Notes: generated by a model not told the origin, from the letters alone. A DNA stretch of 64,000 bases from Azohydromonas aeria (GCF_009760915.1 NZ_VIDQ01000023.1:1-64000); one strand, 5' to 3'. Shown: positions 18,579 to 27,830, counted from the first letter of the stretch. A program made the numbers and translations.

Positions 18579-18791
18579 TCAGGGTTTTTCTTCCTCTCCC
18601 CCCGCCACCACATCCACCGTCTTCTCAATCACCTTCCCGGTGACCGATATCCCGGTGCTCACGACAGCCCCGGTCACGGAAATCGCCGCCCCCGCCGCAG
18701 CCCCGGCCACCGTGACCACGGCGCAGCCGGACAGCGTCGAGAGCAGCAGCGCCGTCAGCGCAGCCAGGAGGAGCGGGCGTTGGTATTTCAT
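18579..18791 (-). CDS. Small predicted lipoprotein
   Basis: The 70-residue protein has a type II signal peptide with a Leu-rich core and lipobox LSGC (Cys at about residue 25). The remainder is mostly Ala, Val and Gly with two copies of an ISVTG motif (AAISVTGAVV and GISVTGKVI) and an acidic tail (GGEEEKP). It should be lipidated and membrane-anchored. Similar tiny Val/Ala-rich lipoproteins are frequent in betaproteobacteria, but I know of no function. It is convergent with the PEP-CTERM gene. The ATG of MKYQRP starts the signal peptide; its ribosome binding site is weak. Confidence 0.7.
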   Translation of the reverse strand: MKYQRPLLLAALTALLLSTLSGCAVVTVAGAAAGAAISVTGAVVSTGISVTGKVIEKTVDVVAGGEEEKP

Positions 18792-18929
18792 GGCGTCGAT
18801 TCTCAAGGCGCGTGGTTGCACGCGGGTTTCACCAAAGCTTCACGGCCGTGACATGTGCCCGTCATGGCGGGCTCCGACACTGCGCGGCATCGCTGCCGAA
18901 GCGCAGCCCGCCCTACCGGAATCCCTGAC

Positions 18930-19166
18930 ATGCCCCACCTGAGCGAAAAATTCCTGGCCGCCTCCCGGCTGGCCCTGGGACTGCCGCCGGCGCCGCCGGC
19001 GGCGACGAAGCAGCCCGTCGAGCAGGAAGAGGCCGACGACTACCGTGCCGCCGTGCGGCGCCACTTCGCCGCCGAGGCCAAGCTCATGCCGCCCCGTTGG
19101 TCGGCGCCTGGTCCTTCGGCGCCTCGTCGCTCGTCGCCGGCTCGCTCCAGCCAAAGCTGTCGCTGA
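18930..19166 (+). CDS. Hypothetical small protein (uncertain)
   Basis: This possible 78-residue protein starts MPHLSEKFLAASRLALGLPP and has a charged central part (EQEEADDYRAAVRRHFAAEAKL) that reads like real coding sequence. The last 28 or so codons run antisense into the end of the membrane-protein gene and are Arg/Ser/Pro-rich, as expected for a shadow frame. Either the gene is real with an overlapping tail or this is an eroded remnant. No family was recognised. The rest of the gap from 18792 to 18929 shows nothing. Confidence 0.3.
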   Translation: MPHLSEKFLAASRLALGLPPAPPAATKQPVEQEEADDYRAAVRRHFAAEAKLMPPRWSAPGPSAPRRSSPARSSQSCR

Positions 19167-19944
19167 AGGTGAAGTAGAGCGAGACGTAGAAGGCGCAGCT
19201 GAACATCAGCCCCGCCGGCAGCGCCGCCACGCCGGCCAGCTCGCGCGCGCCCAGCAGCGCGAACAGCGTGCCCAGCACCAGCGTGAAACCCATCACCAGC
19301 GCGATCCAGGTCAGCCCGTAGACCACCAGCGCGCCGCGGTTGCGCCAGCAGGCGATCCAGCTGCTGAACAGCGATTGCGCCGCGCCCTGCTCGCCCCACC
19401 ACACCAGGGCCGGCGCGTGCCAGAAGGGCAGCGCCAGCAGCGTGGTCAGCACCGTGCGCAGCACCAGGCCGAACTGCAGCCGCGCGTCCTTCATCAGCAG
19501 CGCCGGGTCGCCGCCCTCGGTCATCATCTCCAGGTGCAGCTGCTCGAAGCGGCCGCCATCCACCCAGTCGCTGAAGGCGGCGATCAGCGCCGTCGCCACC
19601 CCGTACACCGCGCACAGCATCAGCAGCGACTTGCGGCGCGACTTCTGCCGGCCCTGCATCAGCTCCACGTACTGCCCCGGGTGCACCGGCTTGCCGCCCA
19701 AGGCGCCGCGCGTGGACACCATGAAGGCCAGCGACAGCAGCGGCAGCGCCATCATCACCACGATGGGCCCCAGCACCGGCAGCGACATCACGAACAGCGC
19801 CACGAACAGGAACGACACGAACAGCAGCGTGAAGCCCATGGGCCGGCGCAGGAACAGCGCGAAGCCGCGCCGCACCCAGGCCACGCCCTGGCGCGGCGGC
19901 AGGCTCTGCAGCTGCAGGGGCGGCGGGGGCAGCGGGATCGTCAT
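19084..19944 (-). CDS. Multi-pass inner membrane protein (BPSS1780 type)
   Basis: The 286-residue protein begins MTIPLPPPPLQLQSLPPRQGVAWV and has about five or six hydrophobic segments, such as TLLFVSFLFVALFVMSLPV and ALVVYGLTWIALVMGFTLVL. The tail is soluble and acidic (SEPATSDEAPKDQAPTNGAA). The pattern, size and place behind thrB match the BPSS1780-type membrane proteins of Burkholderiales, whose function is unknown to me. It overlaps the thrB stop by four bases (ATGA), so it is translated together with homoserine kinase. Confidence 0.75.
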   Translation of the reverse strand: MTIPLPPPPLQLQSLPPRQGVAWVRRGFALFLRRPMGFTLLFVSFLFVALFVMSLPVLGPIVVMMALPLLSLAFMVSTRGALGGKPVHPGQYVELMQGRQKSRRKSLLMLCAVYGVATALIAAFSDWVDGGRFEQLHLEMMTEGGDPALLMKDARLQFGLVLRTVLTTLLALPFWHAPALVWWGEQGAAQSLFSSWIACWRNRGALVVYGLTWIALVMGFTLVLGTLFALLGARELAGVAALPAGLMFSCAFYVSLYFTFSDSFGWSEPATSDEAPKDQAPTNGAA

Positions 19945-20921
19945 GCGTCGCGTTCTTCCTGGGGATGCCACGGCGTGGCGACTCGCGCGCGCAGCACGCG
20001 CTCGAAATGCAGGGGGTCGTGCGGCTTGAGCATGCTGGCGTCGCGCGGCAGGTGCAGGTCCCACAGCCGCGAGATCCAGAAGCGCAGCGCCCCCGCGCGC
20101 AGCAGCGCGGGCAGCAGCCGGCGCTCGGCGCCGCTCAAGGGGCGCACGCGCTCGTACGCCGCCACGAAGGCCGCCGCGCGCTCGTCCACGCCGCGGCCGC
20201 TGTCGAGGTCGATGCACCAGTCGTTCAGGCACACCGCGATGTCGAACAGGAAGGTATCGACCCCGGCGAAGTAGAAGTCGAAGAAGCCGGTCAGGCGCTC
20301 GCGCCCGGGCAGGCCCTCGAACATGACGTTGTCGCGGAACAGGTCGGCATGCACCGGGCCGCGCGGCAGCTCCTGGAACGCGGCGGACGCGGCCAGCGTC
20401 TCCTGGAAGGCCAGCTCCCCGGTGATGAGCTCGCGCTGCTCGGCGGTCAGGAAGGGCAGCACGACGGGCACCGTCTCGCGCCACCAGGGCAGGCCGCGCA
20501 GGTTGGGCTGCATCAGCGGGAAGTCGGCGCCGGCCAGGTGCATGCGCGCCAGCATCTCGCCGACCTGCTCGCAGTGGTGCTGGTCGGGCGCGAGCTGGTG
20601 GCCGCCGGCGAGCTTGTTGACCAGCGCCGCGGGCTTGCCCTTGAGCTGGTGCAGGATCTGGTCGTTGTCGTCGGAGCGCGGCTCGGGCACGGGGATGCCG
20701 CGCTGCGCCAGGTGGCGCATCAGGTGCAGGTAGAAGGGCAGCTGCTCGAAGGTCAGGCGCTCGAACAGCGTCAGCACCCATTCGCCCTGCGTGGTGCTGA
20801 CGAAGTAGTTGGTGTTCTCGATGCCGGCGCCGATGCCGCGCAGCGCGGTGACGGTGCCCACGTCCAGCGTGGCGACGAAGGCGGAAGCCTCGTCCAGGCT
20901 CACTTCGGTGAAGACGGCCAT
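19941..20921 (-). CDS. thrB: Homoserine kinase (ThrB, aminoglycoside-phosphotransferase fold)
   Basis: The 326-residue protein belongs to the APH-fold homoserine kinases rather than the GHMP type of E. coli. The kinase-like catalytic loop is GPVHADLFRDNVMF and the metal-binding segment is FFDFYFAGVD. The N-terminus MAVFTEVSLDEASAFVA and the GIENTNYFV segment are characteristic. It phosphorylates homoserine in threonine synthesis. It lies between a DUF2782 gene, seven bases upstream, and an overlapping membrane-protein gene, the usual Burkholderiales order. Confidence 0.93.
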   Translation of the reverse strand: MAVFTEVSLDEASAFVATLDVGTVTALRGIGAGIENTNYFVSTTQGEWVLTLFERLTFEQLPFYLHLMRHLAQRGIPVPEPRSDDNDQILHQLKGKPAALVNKLAGGHQLAPDQHHCEQVGEMLARMHLAGADFPLMQPNLRGLPWWRETVPVVLPFLTAEQRELITGELAFQETLAASAAFQELPRGPVHADLFRDNVMFEGLPGRERLTGFFDFYFAGVDTFLFDIAVCLNDWCIDLDSGRGVDERAAAFVAAYERVRPLSGAERRLLPALLRAGALRFWISRLWDLHLPRDASMLKPHDPLHFERVLRARVATPWHPQEERDA

Positions 20922-20928
20922 CGCTGGG

Positions 20929-21246
20929 TCAGAAATTGAAGACGTTCCACACCCGGCGCCCGGCGGCGCCGCGGCGGCTGCTGGGATCGGAGCCGATGTC
21001 GGTGGCGCCGCTGTCCGGGATCACCTCGTAGGCCGCGCCGTTGCGCGGCTGCACGTGGATGCGCTGGGTCTGGCCGCGCACGCGCAGCTCCTCGATGCGG
21101 TTGCCCTCGTCCTGGATCACGATCTGCTGGACCTTGGGTTCGGGCACGGGCTGGCGCTGCGTCGGGGCGGGGTCGGTCTGGGCGGCCAGCGGCAGCACCG
21201 CGCTCAGCGCGGCCAGCGCCACGGCAGGGCGGAGGAGGGCATTCAT
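20929..21246 (-). CDS. DUF2782-type secreted protein
   Basis: The 105-residue protein has a signal peptide (MNALLRPAVALAALSAVLPLAAQ) and a basic beta-rich body: IVIQDEGNRIEELRVRGQTQRI, then YEVIPDSG, ending RRVWNVFNF. This matches DUF2782 proteins, which are commonly encoded just before thrB in betaproteobacteria; the function is unknown. It is probably periplasmic. An ATG nine bases further upstream (MPHMNALL) is an alternative start; neither has a strong ribosome binding site. It is divergent from polA. Confidence 0.75.
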   Translation of the reverse strand: MNALLRPAVALAALSAVLPLAAQTDPAPTQRQPVPEPKVQQIVIQDEGNRIEELRVRGQTQRIHVQPRNGAAYEVIPDSGATDIGSDPSSRRGAAGRRVWNVFNF

Positions 21247-21323
21247 GTGAGGCATTGTAGGAGCGCGGCCTTGCGACTCCGGGCCGCCGTGAACGGCATG
21301 CGGCCTGATTGACAATCCGCCGG

Positions 21324-24074
21324 ATGAGCGAGAACAAGACCCTCCTGCTGGTGGACGGCTCCAGCTACCTGTACCGCGCCTACCACGCGCTGCCCGACCT
21401 GCGCGGCCCCGGCGGCGTGCCCACCGGCGCGCTGCACGGCATGGTGGCCATGATGCAAAGGCTGCGCGAGCAGGTGCCCGCGGCGCACGCGGTGTGCGTC
21501 TTCGACGCCCCGGGCCGCACCTTCCGCGACGACATGTACGCCGACTACAAGGCGCAGCGCGCGCCCATGCCCGAGGCGCTGGCCGAGCAGATCGAGCCGA
21601 TCCACGAGGTGGTCAAGCTGCTGGGCTGGCCGGTGCTGCAGGTCGAGGGCGTGGAGGCCGACGACGTGATCGGCACCCTCGCGCGCACCGCCGCCGAAGC
21701 CGGGCACGAGGTGGTCGTCTCCACCGGCGACAAGGACCTGGCGCAGCTGGTCACGCCGCAGATAAAACTCATCGACACGATGAAGAACGAGTGGCTCGAC
21801 GAGGCCGGCGTGCAGGCGAAATTCGGCGTGCCGCCGGAGCGCATCGTCGATTACCTGACGCTGGTGGGCGACACCTCGGACAACATTCCCGGCGTCGAGA
21901 AGGTCGGCCCGAAGACCGCCGCCAAGTGGATCGCCGAGCACGGCTCGCTCGACGGCGTGATCGCCGCGGCCGACAAGATCAAGGGCGTGGCCGGCGAGAA
22001 CCTGCGCAAGGCGCTGGACTGGCTGCCCACGGGCCGGCAGCTCGTCACCGTGCGCTGCGACTGCGACCTGGCGAAACACGTCCCGGGCTGGCCGGCGATC
22101 GATGCGCTGGCGCAGCGCCCGGTGCAGCGCGACGACTTGTTGGCCTTCTACACGCGCTACGGCTTCAAGACGCTCAAGCGCGAGCTGGAGGAGCAGATCG
22201 CCATGGCCGGCCGCGCCGATGCGGAAGGCGACCTGGTCACGCTGATGGAGACGGCCAGCACGCCGGTGGAAAAGCGCTACGAGACGGTGCTCACCCTGGA
22301 GGCGCTGGAGCGCTGGATCGAAAAGATCGACGCCGCGCCGCTGACCGCGCTGGACACCGAGACCGACTCGCTCGACTCGCTGCGGGCGCGCATCGTGGGG
22401 CTGTCGCTGTCGGTCGAGCCGGGCGAGGCCTGCTACGTGCCGCTGCGCCACGACTACGCCGGCGCGCCCGAGCAGCTGCCGCTGGAAACCGTGCTGGAGA
22501 AGCTGCGGCCCTGGCTGGAGGACGAAGGCAAGCCGAAGCTCGGCCAGCACGCCAAGTACGACCTGCACGTGTTCGAGAACGCCGGCGTCACCGTGCGCGG
22601 CTACGTGCACGACACGCTGCTGGAAAGCTACGTGCTCGAAGCCCACAAGCCGCACTCGCTGGAGAGCCTGGCGGACCGGCACCTGAACCGCCGCGGCCTG
22701 AGCTACGAGGACCTGTGCGGGAAGGGGGCGAACAAGATCCCGTTCGCGCAGGTGGACATCGAGCGCGCGAGCGAATACGCCTGCGAGGACGCCGAGATGT
22801 GCGTGCAGGTGCACCGCACGCTGTGGCCGCGCGTGGAGGCCGACGCCGGGCTGCTGCGCGTGTACCGCGAGATCGAGATGCCCGTCTCCGCGCTGCTGGC
22901 GCGCATGGAGCGCACGGGGGTGCTGATCGACGCCGCCGTGCTGGCGAAGCAGAGCCACGAGATCGGGCAGCGGCTGCTGGCGCTGGAGCAGGAGGTGCAC
23001 ACGCTCGCGGGCCAGCCCTTCAACCTGGGCAGCCCGAAGCAGCTGGGCGAGATCCTGTTCAACAAGCTGGGGCTCAACCCGGTGAAGAAGACGGCCAGCG
23101 GCGCGCCGTCCACCGACGAGGAGGTGCTGGAGAAGCTGGCGCTGGACCATCCGCTGCCGGCGCGGCTGCTGGAGCACCGCGGCCTCTCGAAGCTCAAGAG
23201 CACTTACACAGATAAATTGCCGCAGATGGTGAACCCGGACACGGGCCGGGTGCACACCACCTACGCGCAGGCGGTGGCGGTGACGGGGCGGCTGTCGAGC
23301 AACGAGCCCAACCTGCAGAACATCCCCATCCGCACGCCCGAAGGCCGGCGCGTGCGCGAGGCCTTCATCGCGCCCGAAGGCTGCGTGATCGCCAGCGCCG
23401 ACTACTCGCAGATCGAGCTGCGCATCATGGCCCACATCAGCGGCGACGAAGGGCTGCTCGGCGCCTTCACCAGCGGCGACGACGTGCACCGGGCCACCGC
23501 GGCGGAAGTCTTCGGCGTGGCCGCGGCGGACGTGAACAGCGAGCAGCGCCGCTATGCCAAGACCATCAACTTCGGGCTCATCTACGGCATGGGCGAGTTC
23601 GGGCTGGCACGGCGCCTGGGCATCGAGACCAAGGCGGCGCGCACCTACATCGAGCGCTACTTCGCGCGCTATCCCGGCGTGAAGCGCTACATGGACGAGA
23701 CGCGCGCGCGGGCCGCGGAACAGGGCTACGTGGAGACGGTGTTCGGGCGGCGGCTGTACCTGCCCGAGATCCGCGGCGGCAGCGGACCGCGCCGCGCCGA
23801 GGCCGAGCGCCAGGCCGTCAATGCGCCGATGCAGGGCACGGCGGCGGACCTGATCAAGCTGGCGATGCTGGCGGTGCAGCGCGCGCTCGACGAGCAAGGC
23901 AAGCTCACGCGCATCGTGCTGCAGGTGCACGACGAACTGGTGTTCGAGGTGCCCGAGGCCGAGCTGGACTGGGTGAAGGTGGAAGTCCCGAAGCTCATGG
24001 CCGGCGTGGCCGAGCTGAAGGTGCCGCTGCTGGCCGAGGTCGGGGTGGGGCGCAACTGGGACGAGGCGCATTGA
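21324..24074 (+). CDS. polA: DNA polymerase I
   Basis: The 916-residue enzyme has all three Pol I domains. The 5'-3' flap nuclease comes first (LLLVDGSSYLYRAYH, VEADDVIGTLA, GDTSDNIPGVEKVGPKTA). The 3'-5' proofreading domain has its acidic residues intact (LDTETDSLD, GQHAKYD, YACEDAE). The family A polymerase domain includes SADYSQIELRIMAHIS, the O-helix RRYAKTINFGLIYG and QVHDELVFEV. It fills gaps in repair and removes Okazaki primers. The ATG of MSENKTLLLVDG directly precedes the conserved start. Confidence 0.97.
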   Translation: MSENKTLLLVDGSSYLYRAYHALPDLRGPGGVPTGALHGMVAMMQRLREQVPAAHAVCVFDAPGRTFRDDMYADYKAQRAPMPEALAEQIEPIHEVVKLLGWPVLQVEGVEADDVIGTLARTAAEAGHEVVVSTGDKDLAQLVTPQIKLIDTMKNEWLDEAGVQAKFGVPPERIVDYLTLVGDTSDNIPGVEKVGPKTAAKWIAEHGSLDGVIAAADKIKGVAGENLRKALDWLPTGRQLVTVRCDCDLAKHVPGWPAIDALAQRPVQRDDLLAFYTRYGFKTLKRELEEQIAMAGRADAEGDLVTLMETASTPVEKRYETVLTLEALERWIEKIDAAPLTALDTETDSLDSLRARIVGLSLSVEPGEACYVPLRHDYAGAPEQLPLETVLEKLRPWLEDEGKPKLGQHAKYDLHVFENAGVTVRGYVHDTLLESYVLEAHKPHSLESLADRHLNRRGLSYEDLCGKGANKIPFAQVDIERASEYACEDAEMCVQVHRTLWPRVEADAGLLRVYREIEMPVSALLARMERTGVLIDAAVLAKQSHEIGQRLLALEQEVHTLAGQPFNLGSPKQLGEILFNKLGLNPVKKTASGAPSTDEEVLEKLALDHPLPARLLEHRGLSKLKSTYTDKLPQMVNPDTGRVHTTYAQAVAVTGRLSSNEPNLQNIPIRTPEGRRVREAFIAPEGCVIASADYSQIELRIMAHISGDEGLLGAFTSGDDVHRATAAEVFGVAAADVNSEQRRYAKTINFGLIYGMGEFGLARRLGIETKAARTYIERYFARYPGVKRYMDETRARAAEQGYVETVFGRRLYLPEIRGGSGPRRAEAERQAVNAPMQGTAADLIKLAMLAVQRALDEQGKLTRIVLQVHDELVFEVPEAELDWVKVEVPKLMAGVAELKVPLLAEVGVGRNWDEAH

Positions 24075-24103
24075 GCCCCGTTCATTGGAGGCACTGAAAA
24101 GAA

Positions 24104-24255
24104 CCCGTTCGGGCTGAGCCTGTCGAAGCCCCTGGTGGCGTTCCGTGCGCCTGCCCTTCGACAGGCTCAGGGCGAACGGGGAAAGGCACTTCCGGCGAAC
24201 GAGTCGGTTCCGTATGCCGCGCGCAGCGGGGCTTCGACAGGCTCAGCCCGAACGG
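24104..24255. repeat. Cluster of three TTCG-type palindromic repeats after polA
   Basis: Three copies of a 24-25-base unit lie here: one forward (24104-24128, CCCGTTCGGGCTGAGCCTGT then CGAAG) and two inverted (24156-24180 and 24232-24255, both beginning CTTCGACAGGCTCAG). Pairs of opposite copies can form long stems in DNA or in the polA mRNA. This is an extragenic repeat common in proteobacterial genomes. It fills most of the 298-base gap between polA and the ZIP gene, which otherwise shows nothing. Confidence 0.88.
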
Positions 24256-24372
24256 AATTTCTGTGCGCGGGGCGTTGCTAAGATGCGCGCCCCTTGCCCG
24301 CCGCGCCCTTCACCGCGGCGCGGCGCTCCCCCTTCGCAGGCCCCGTCCCGGCGCGGCCGTCCGCTTCCTTCC

Positions 24373-25152
24373 ATGACCCTTGCGTACATCGTCGCCGCCA
24401 CGCTGCTGGGCGGGCTGCTTTCGGTGCTGATCGCCGCGCAGCTCACGCTGTCGGTGCTGGGACGGCTGGTCAAGAACCTGGTGAGCCTGTCGGCCGGCGT
24501 GCTGCTGGGCACGGCGCTGCTCAACGTGCTGCCCGAGGCCTTCGAGGACTCGGACGACGCGCACGGGCTGTTCCTGACACTGCTGGGCGGGTTGCTGTTC
24601 TTCTTTCTGCTGGAGAAGGCCGAGCTCTACCGCCACGGCCACCACCACGAAGGGGACGACCCGCACCACCACCACCATCACGGCTTCGACGCGGAGCAGG
24701 CCGGCAAGGGCGGCTGGAGCGTGCTGCTGGGCGACAGCATCCACAACTTTTGCGACGGCATCATCATCGCCGCGGCCTTCCTGGCGGACACCTCGCTGGG
24801 CATCGCCACGGCGCTGGCGGTGATCGTGCACGAGATCCCGCAGGAGGTGGGCGACTACATCGTGCTGCTCAACGCCGGCTTCTCGCGCCGGCGCGCGCTC
24901 GCCTACAACGCGCTGTCGGGGCTGGCCGCGGTGGTGGGCGGCGTGGTGGGCTACCTGGTGGTCGAGCCGTGGAAGCCGCTGTTCCCGTACCTGCTGGTGG
25001 TGGCTTCCAGCAGTTTCATCTACGTCGCGGTGGCGGACCTGCTGCCGCAGCTGCAGCGCCGGCTGGGCCTGCGCGACACGCTGGCGCAGCTGGGCTGGCT
25101 GGCGGCGGGGCTGGGCGTGGTGCTGGTGGCGACGCGGGCGCTGCATCACTGA
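24373..25152 (+). CDS. ZIP-family divalent metal transporter
   Basis: The 259-residue membrane protein has the ZIP binuclear metal-site motifs: HNFCDG (His124 to Gly129, helix IV) and HEIPQE (His153 to Glu158, helix V). Between helices III and IV lies a His-rich cytoplasmic loop (residues 88-103, with HGHHH and a run of six His) typical of zinc sensing or buffering. It should import zinc or a related metal into the cytoplasm. No Zur-type operator was recognised upstream, where the palindromic repeats lie. Confidence 0.9.
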   Translation: MTLAYIVAATLLGGLLSVLIAAQLTLSVLGRLVKNLVSLSAGVLLGTALLNVLPEAFEDSDDAHGLFLTLLGGLLFFFLLEKAELYRHGHHHEGDDPHHHHHHGFDAEQAGKGGWSVLLGDSIHNFCDGIIIAAAFLADTSLGIATALAVIVHEIPQEVGDYIVLLNAGFSRRRALAYNALSGLAAVVGGVVGYLVVEPWKPLFPYLLVVASSSFIYVAVADLLPQLQRRLGLRDTLAQLGWLAAGLGVVLVATRALHH

Positions 25153-25191
25153 CACAACTTCCCAACTTCACGAGTCGAGTCGGTCTGTTTT

Positions 25192-25392
25192 CCGTTCGTC
25201 CTGAGGTATCGAAGGATGAACGGCCCGCACGGTGTGCGGGCGTCAGAGCCTGTCGGATTCGGCCTTCGATGCGCGTAGCGCACCCTGTGCTGAGGTATCG
25301 AAGCATCAGTCCGAACGGTTCGGACAGTCAGCGGTTTCCGGGCTGCATGTCAGCCTCCCGGATTCGCCCTTCGATACCTCAGGGCGAACGGG
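25192..25392. repeat. Cluster of TTCG/TATCGAAG-type palindromic repeats
   Basis: The gap between the ZIP and universal-stress genes contains at least three copies of a variant unit with the core CCTGAGGTATCGAAG or its reverse: 25192-25215, 25290-25317 and 25367-25392. They share the CCGTTCG/CGAACGG arms of the polA-proximal repeats. The two outermost copies face each other. No gene is evident between 25153 and 25427. Confidence 0.85.
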
Positions 25393-25427
25393 AAAGGAGG
25401 CGTCCGGCGACTACTCCCTGTCCACGA

Positions 25428-25862
25428 TCACCGCACCACCAGCACCGGGATGCTGGCGTGCGTGAGCACCTTCTGCGTCTCGCTGCCCAGCAGCAGCGCG
25501 GCCACGCCGCGGCGGCCGTGAGAGGCCATGACGATGAGGTCGCAACCCTGCTCCTTCGCCTGGTCGCAGATGGCTTCCCAGGGGTGCAGCGCCTCGACGG
25601 TGAGCGCCTTGCACGGCACGCCGGAGGCGGCCGCGGCCTGCAGCACGCTCTGCACGCGCTGGCTGGCGATGCGCTCCTGCGCGTCGAAGAACTCCTGCGG
25701 CGGCGTGGGCTGCATCTCGGAGATGGCGCCGTAGGGGAAGGGCTCCTTGGCGCTCAGGGTGACGAGTTCCGCGCCGCACAGCTTGGCCAGGTCGATCGCC
25801 TGGCGCGCGGCCTTGGCGGTGATCTCGGAACCGTCGGTGGGGACGAGGATGCGCTGGTACAT
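25428..25862 (-). CDS. Universal stress protein (UspA family)
   Basis: The 144-residue protein has the UspA fold: start MYQRILVPTDGSE, central DLIVMASHGRRG and the ATP-binding GRRG...LLLGSETQKVL, ending IPVLVVR. The intact glycine motif predicts the nucleotide-binding class. Such proteins aid survival under starvation or stress by mechanisms that vary. AAGGAG seven bases before the ATG supports the start. It is monocistronic or downstream of the rhodanese gene, 89 bases away. Confidence 0.93.
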   Translation of the reverse strand: MYQRILVPTDGSEITAKAARQAIDLAKLCGAELVTLSAKEPFPYGAISEMQPTPPQEFFDAQERIASQRVQSVLQAAAASGVPCKALTVEALHPWEAICDQAKEQGCDLIVMASHGRRGVAALLLGSETQKVLTHASIPVLVVR

Positions 25863-25951
25863 GAGGAACTCCTTCTGCCGGGTTTGTGAATGCGCCCGCA
25901 AGGGCGGTGTAAGGAGTGTCGCGCCGGCGACGGGTTGCGTCTTGAGCCGCG

Positions 25952-26824
25952 TCAAGCCCGCGCCACGGGGCGGGATGGGTCGGCGCACCACTCGCTCCAT
26001 GAGCCGGGGTAGAGCACCGTGGTTCCCAGCCCGGCGTGCTCGAAGGCCAGCACGTTGTGACAGGCCGTCACGCCCGAGCCGCACTGCTGCACCACCGCGG
26101 CCGCTTCGGTGCCGGCGAGCAGCGGCGCGAGCTCGGCGCGCAGTTCATCGGGCGCCTTGAAGCGGCCGTCGGGCCGCAGGTTGAGCTTGAAGAAGCGGTT
26201 CAGCGCGCCGGGGATGTGGCCGGCCACGGCGTCGAGCGGCTCCACGTCGCCGCGGTAGCGCTCGGGGGCGCGGGCGTCCAGCACGCGCAGCCGGCCCAGT
26301 TGCGCGAGCAACGCATCGGCCTGCAGCGTGGGCATGGTGGCGGCCGGGGACGGCGCCGCGGCGTAGGCGGGCGCGGCGGCCTCGCGTGCGGGCGCGCCGG
26401 TGTCGAGCGCGCCGCCGGCCTCGACCCAGGCCTGGCGCCCGCCGTCGAGCACCGCCACCGCGTCGTGGCCCAGCCAGCGCAGCAGCCACCAGGCACGCGC
26501 GGCGTACATGCCGCCCTGCGCGTCGTAGGCCACCGCCTGCACGCCCGGGCGCAGGCCGAGCGAGGCCATCAGCGCCGCGGCCGCCTCGCGCGCGGGCAGC
26601 GGGTGCCGGCCGGGGAAGCGGCCGTCGGCGTCGCGCGCGGCCGGGGCGCTGAGGTCGCGCTCCAGGTGCAGGTAGTGCGCGCCGGGCAGGTGGCCCTCGG
26701 CGTAGGCGCGCGCGCCGACATCGGGGTCGGCCAGGTCGAAGCCGCAGTCCAGCAGCAGCAGCGGGGCGCCTTCGCGCTGCAGCGCCTGCAGCTCGGCCAC
26801 GGTGATCAGGGTGCGGTAGGGCAT
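25952..26824 (-). CDS. Two-domain rhodanese sulfurtransferase (SseA type)
   Basis: The 290-residue protein contains an inactive N-terminal rhodanese domain (about residues 5-140) and an active C-terminal domain (about 165-285). The catalytic Cys248 sits in QQCGSGVTACHN. The CGSGVTA loop is that of 3-mercaptopyruvate sulfurtransferases rather than thiosulfate rhodaneses. It should transfer sulfane sulfur from mercaptopyruvate to a thiol or cyanide acceptor. It is cytoplasmic, with no signal peptide. Confidence 0.9.
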   Translation of the reverse strand: MPYRTLITVAELQALQREGAPLLLLDCGFDLADPDVGARAYAEGHLPGAHYLHLERDLSAPAARDADGRFPGRHPLPAREAAAALMASLGLRPGVQAVAYDAQGGMYAARAWWLLRWLGHDAVAVLDGGRQAWVEAGGALDTGAPAREAAAPAYAAAPSPAATMPTLQADALLAQLGRLRVLDARAPERYRGDVEPLDAVAGHIPGALNRFFKLNLRPDGRFKAPDELRAELAPLLAGTEAAAVVQQCGSGVTACHNVLAFEHAGLGTTVLYPGSWSEWCADPSRPVARA

Positions 26825-26866
26825 GGCGGGAGTGAATGGGTCGCGGGGACTGCGATTGTGGGCGTG

Positions 26867-27730
26867 TCAGGCCCCCACGCCGCGGCTGCGCAGCCAGGTG
26901 GCGGCCAGGCCCGCCGCGACGATCAGCCCGATGCCCGCCAGCGCGCCCAGCGTGAGCGGGTCGCCGAACACCAGCGCGCCCAGCGCAAAGGAGAACACGA
27001 TGCCGCTGTACTGCAGGCTGGCATTGCTGAGCGTGCGGCCGATGGCGTAGGCGCGCGTCATGAGCATCTGGCCCAGCGTGGCCAGCACGCCGATGGCCAG
27101 CAGCAGCGCCAGGCCGCGCCCGCTGTGCGCATGCATGCCCGTGAAGGCCATGCCCAGCGCCCCGGCGGCCATGCCGCCCAGCGAGAAGTAGAAGACGATG
27201 CGGTACTCGGGCTCGCCGGCCTGGCCCAGCGCCTGCACCTGCAGGTAGGCCGAGGCGGCGAGCAGACCCGAGGCCAGCCCGGCCAGGCCGTAGCCGAGCT
27301 GGTCCGGGTTGAAGGTCGGGCGCAGCACCAGCACCACGCCGGCGAAGCCGGCCAGCACGGCCGCCACCAGCCGCGCGTCCACGCGCTGCCCGCGGCCCAG
27401 CAGCGCCGCGCCCACCAGGAAGGCCGCCATCCACACCGAGGACATGTAGTTCAGCGTCATGGCCGTGGCCAGCGGCAGCCCGGCCAGGGAGTGGAACCAC
27501 AGCGTCAGCGCGCACACGCCGGTGAGGCTGCGCTGGCCGTGCTGGCGCACCAGCCGCGTGCGCAGCGTGCCGCCGCGCAGCGGCGCCAGCACGGCGATGA
27601 AGACCGCGCCGACCAGGCCCCGGTAGAACACGATCTCGGGCGTGGCGTACTGCGCCGAGGCCAGCTTGATGCACAGCCCCATGGTGGCAAAGAGCAGCGA
27701 GGCGCAAAGGATCAACAGCGGCGCGGACAT
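26867..27730 (-). CDS. DMT-superfamily (EamA) transporter
   Basis: The 287-residue protein has about ten hydrophobic helices in two EamA halves. The first begins MSAPLLILCASLLFATMGLC with the conserved PEIVFYRGLVGAVFI region; the second includes YAIGRTLSNASLQYSGIVFS. These proteins usually export metabolites such as amino acids or nucleosides from the inner membrane; the substrate cannot be predicted. It lies 42 bases upstream of the rhodanese gene on the same strand. Confidence 0.88.
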   Translation of the reverse strand: MSAPLLILCASLLFATMGLCIKLASAQYATPEIVFYRGLVGAVFIAVLAPLRGGTLRTRLVRQHGQRSLTGVCALTLWFHSLAGLPLATAMTLNYMSSVWMAAFLVGAALLGRGQRVDARLVAAVLAGFAGVVLVLRPTFNPDQLGYGLAGLASGLLAASAYLQVQALGQAGEPEYRIVFYFSLGGMAAGALGMAFTGMHAHSGRGLALLLAIGVLATLGQMLMTRAYAIGRTLSNASLQYSGIVFSFALGALVFGDPLTLGALAGIGLIVAAGLAATWLRSRGVGA

Positions 27731-27830
27731 CGCGCGATTGTCGGCGCCGCAAATGCGGCGGCCGCCCGGAGGCGGCCGCGTGCGGGAACTGCAGGAAGCG
27801 GTGAAGCGGTGAAGGGGAAAGCGTCAGGCG

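Noticed and set aside
18840..19154. Arg-rich minus-strand open frame of 104 codons
   Set aside because: Runs of Arg in RRRATRRRRTRRRPTGR are typical of a shadow frame in GC-rich DNA.
21243..24071. A 942-codon open frame antisense to polA
   Set aside because: It is a shadow of a GC-rich gene: the composition is dominated by His, Arg, Gln and Val, with no domain, while the opposite strand encodes a complete DNA polymerase I.
24104..25392. The clustered repeats considered as a CRISPR array
   Set aside because: Units are palindromic, in mixed orientation, irregularly spaced and lack uniform spacers; there are no cas genes.
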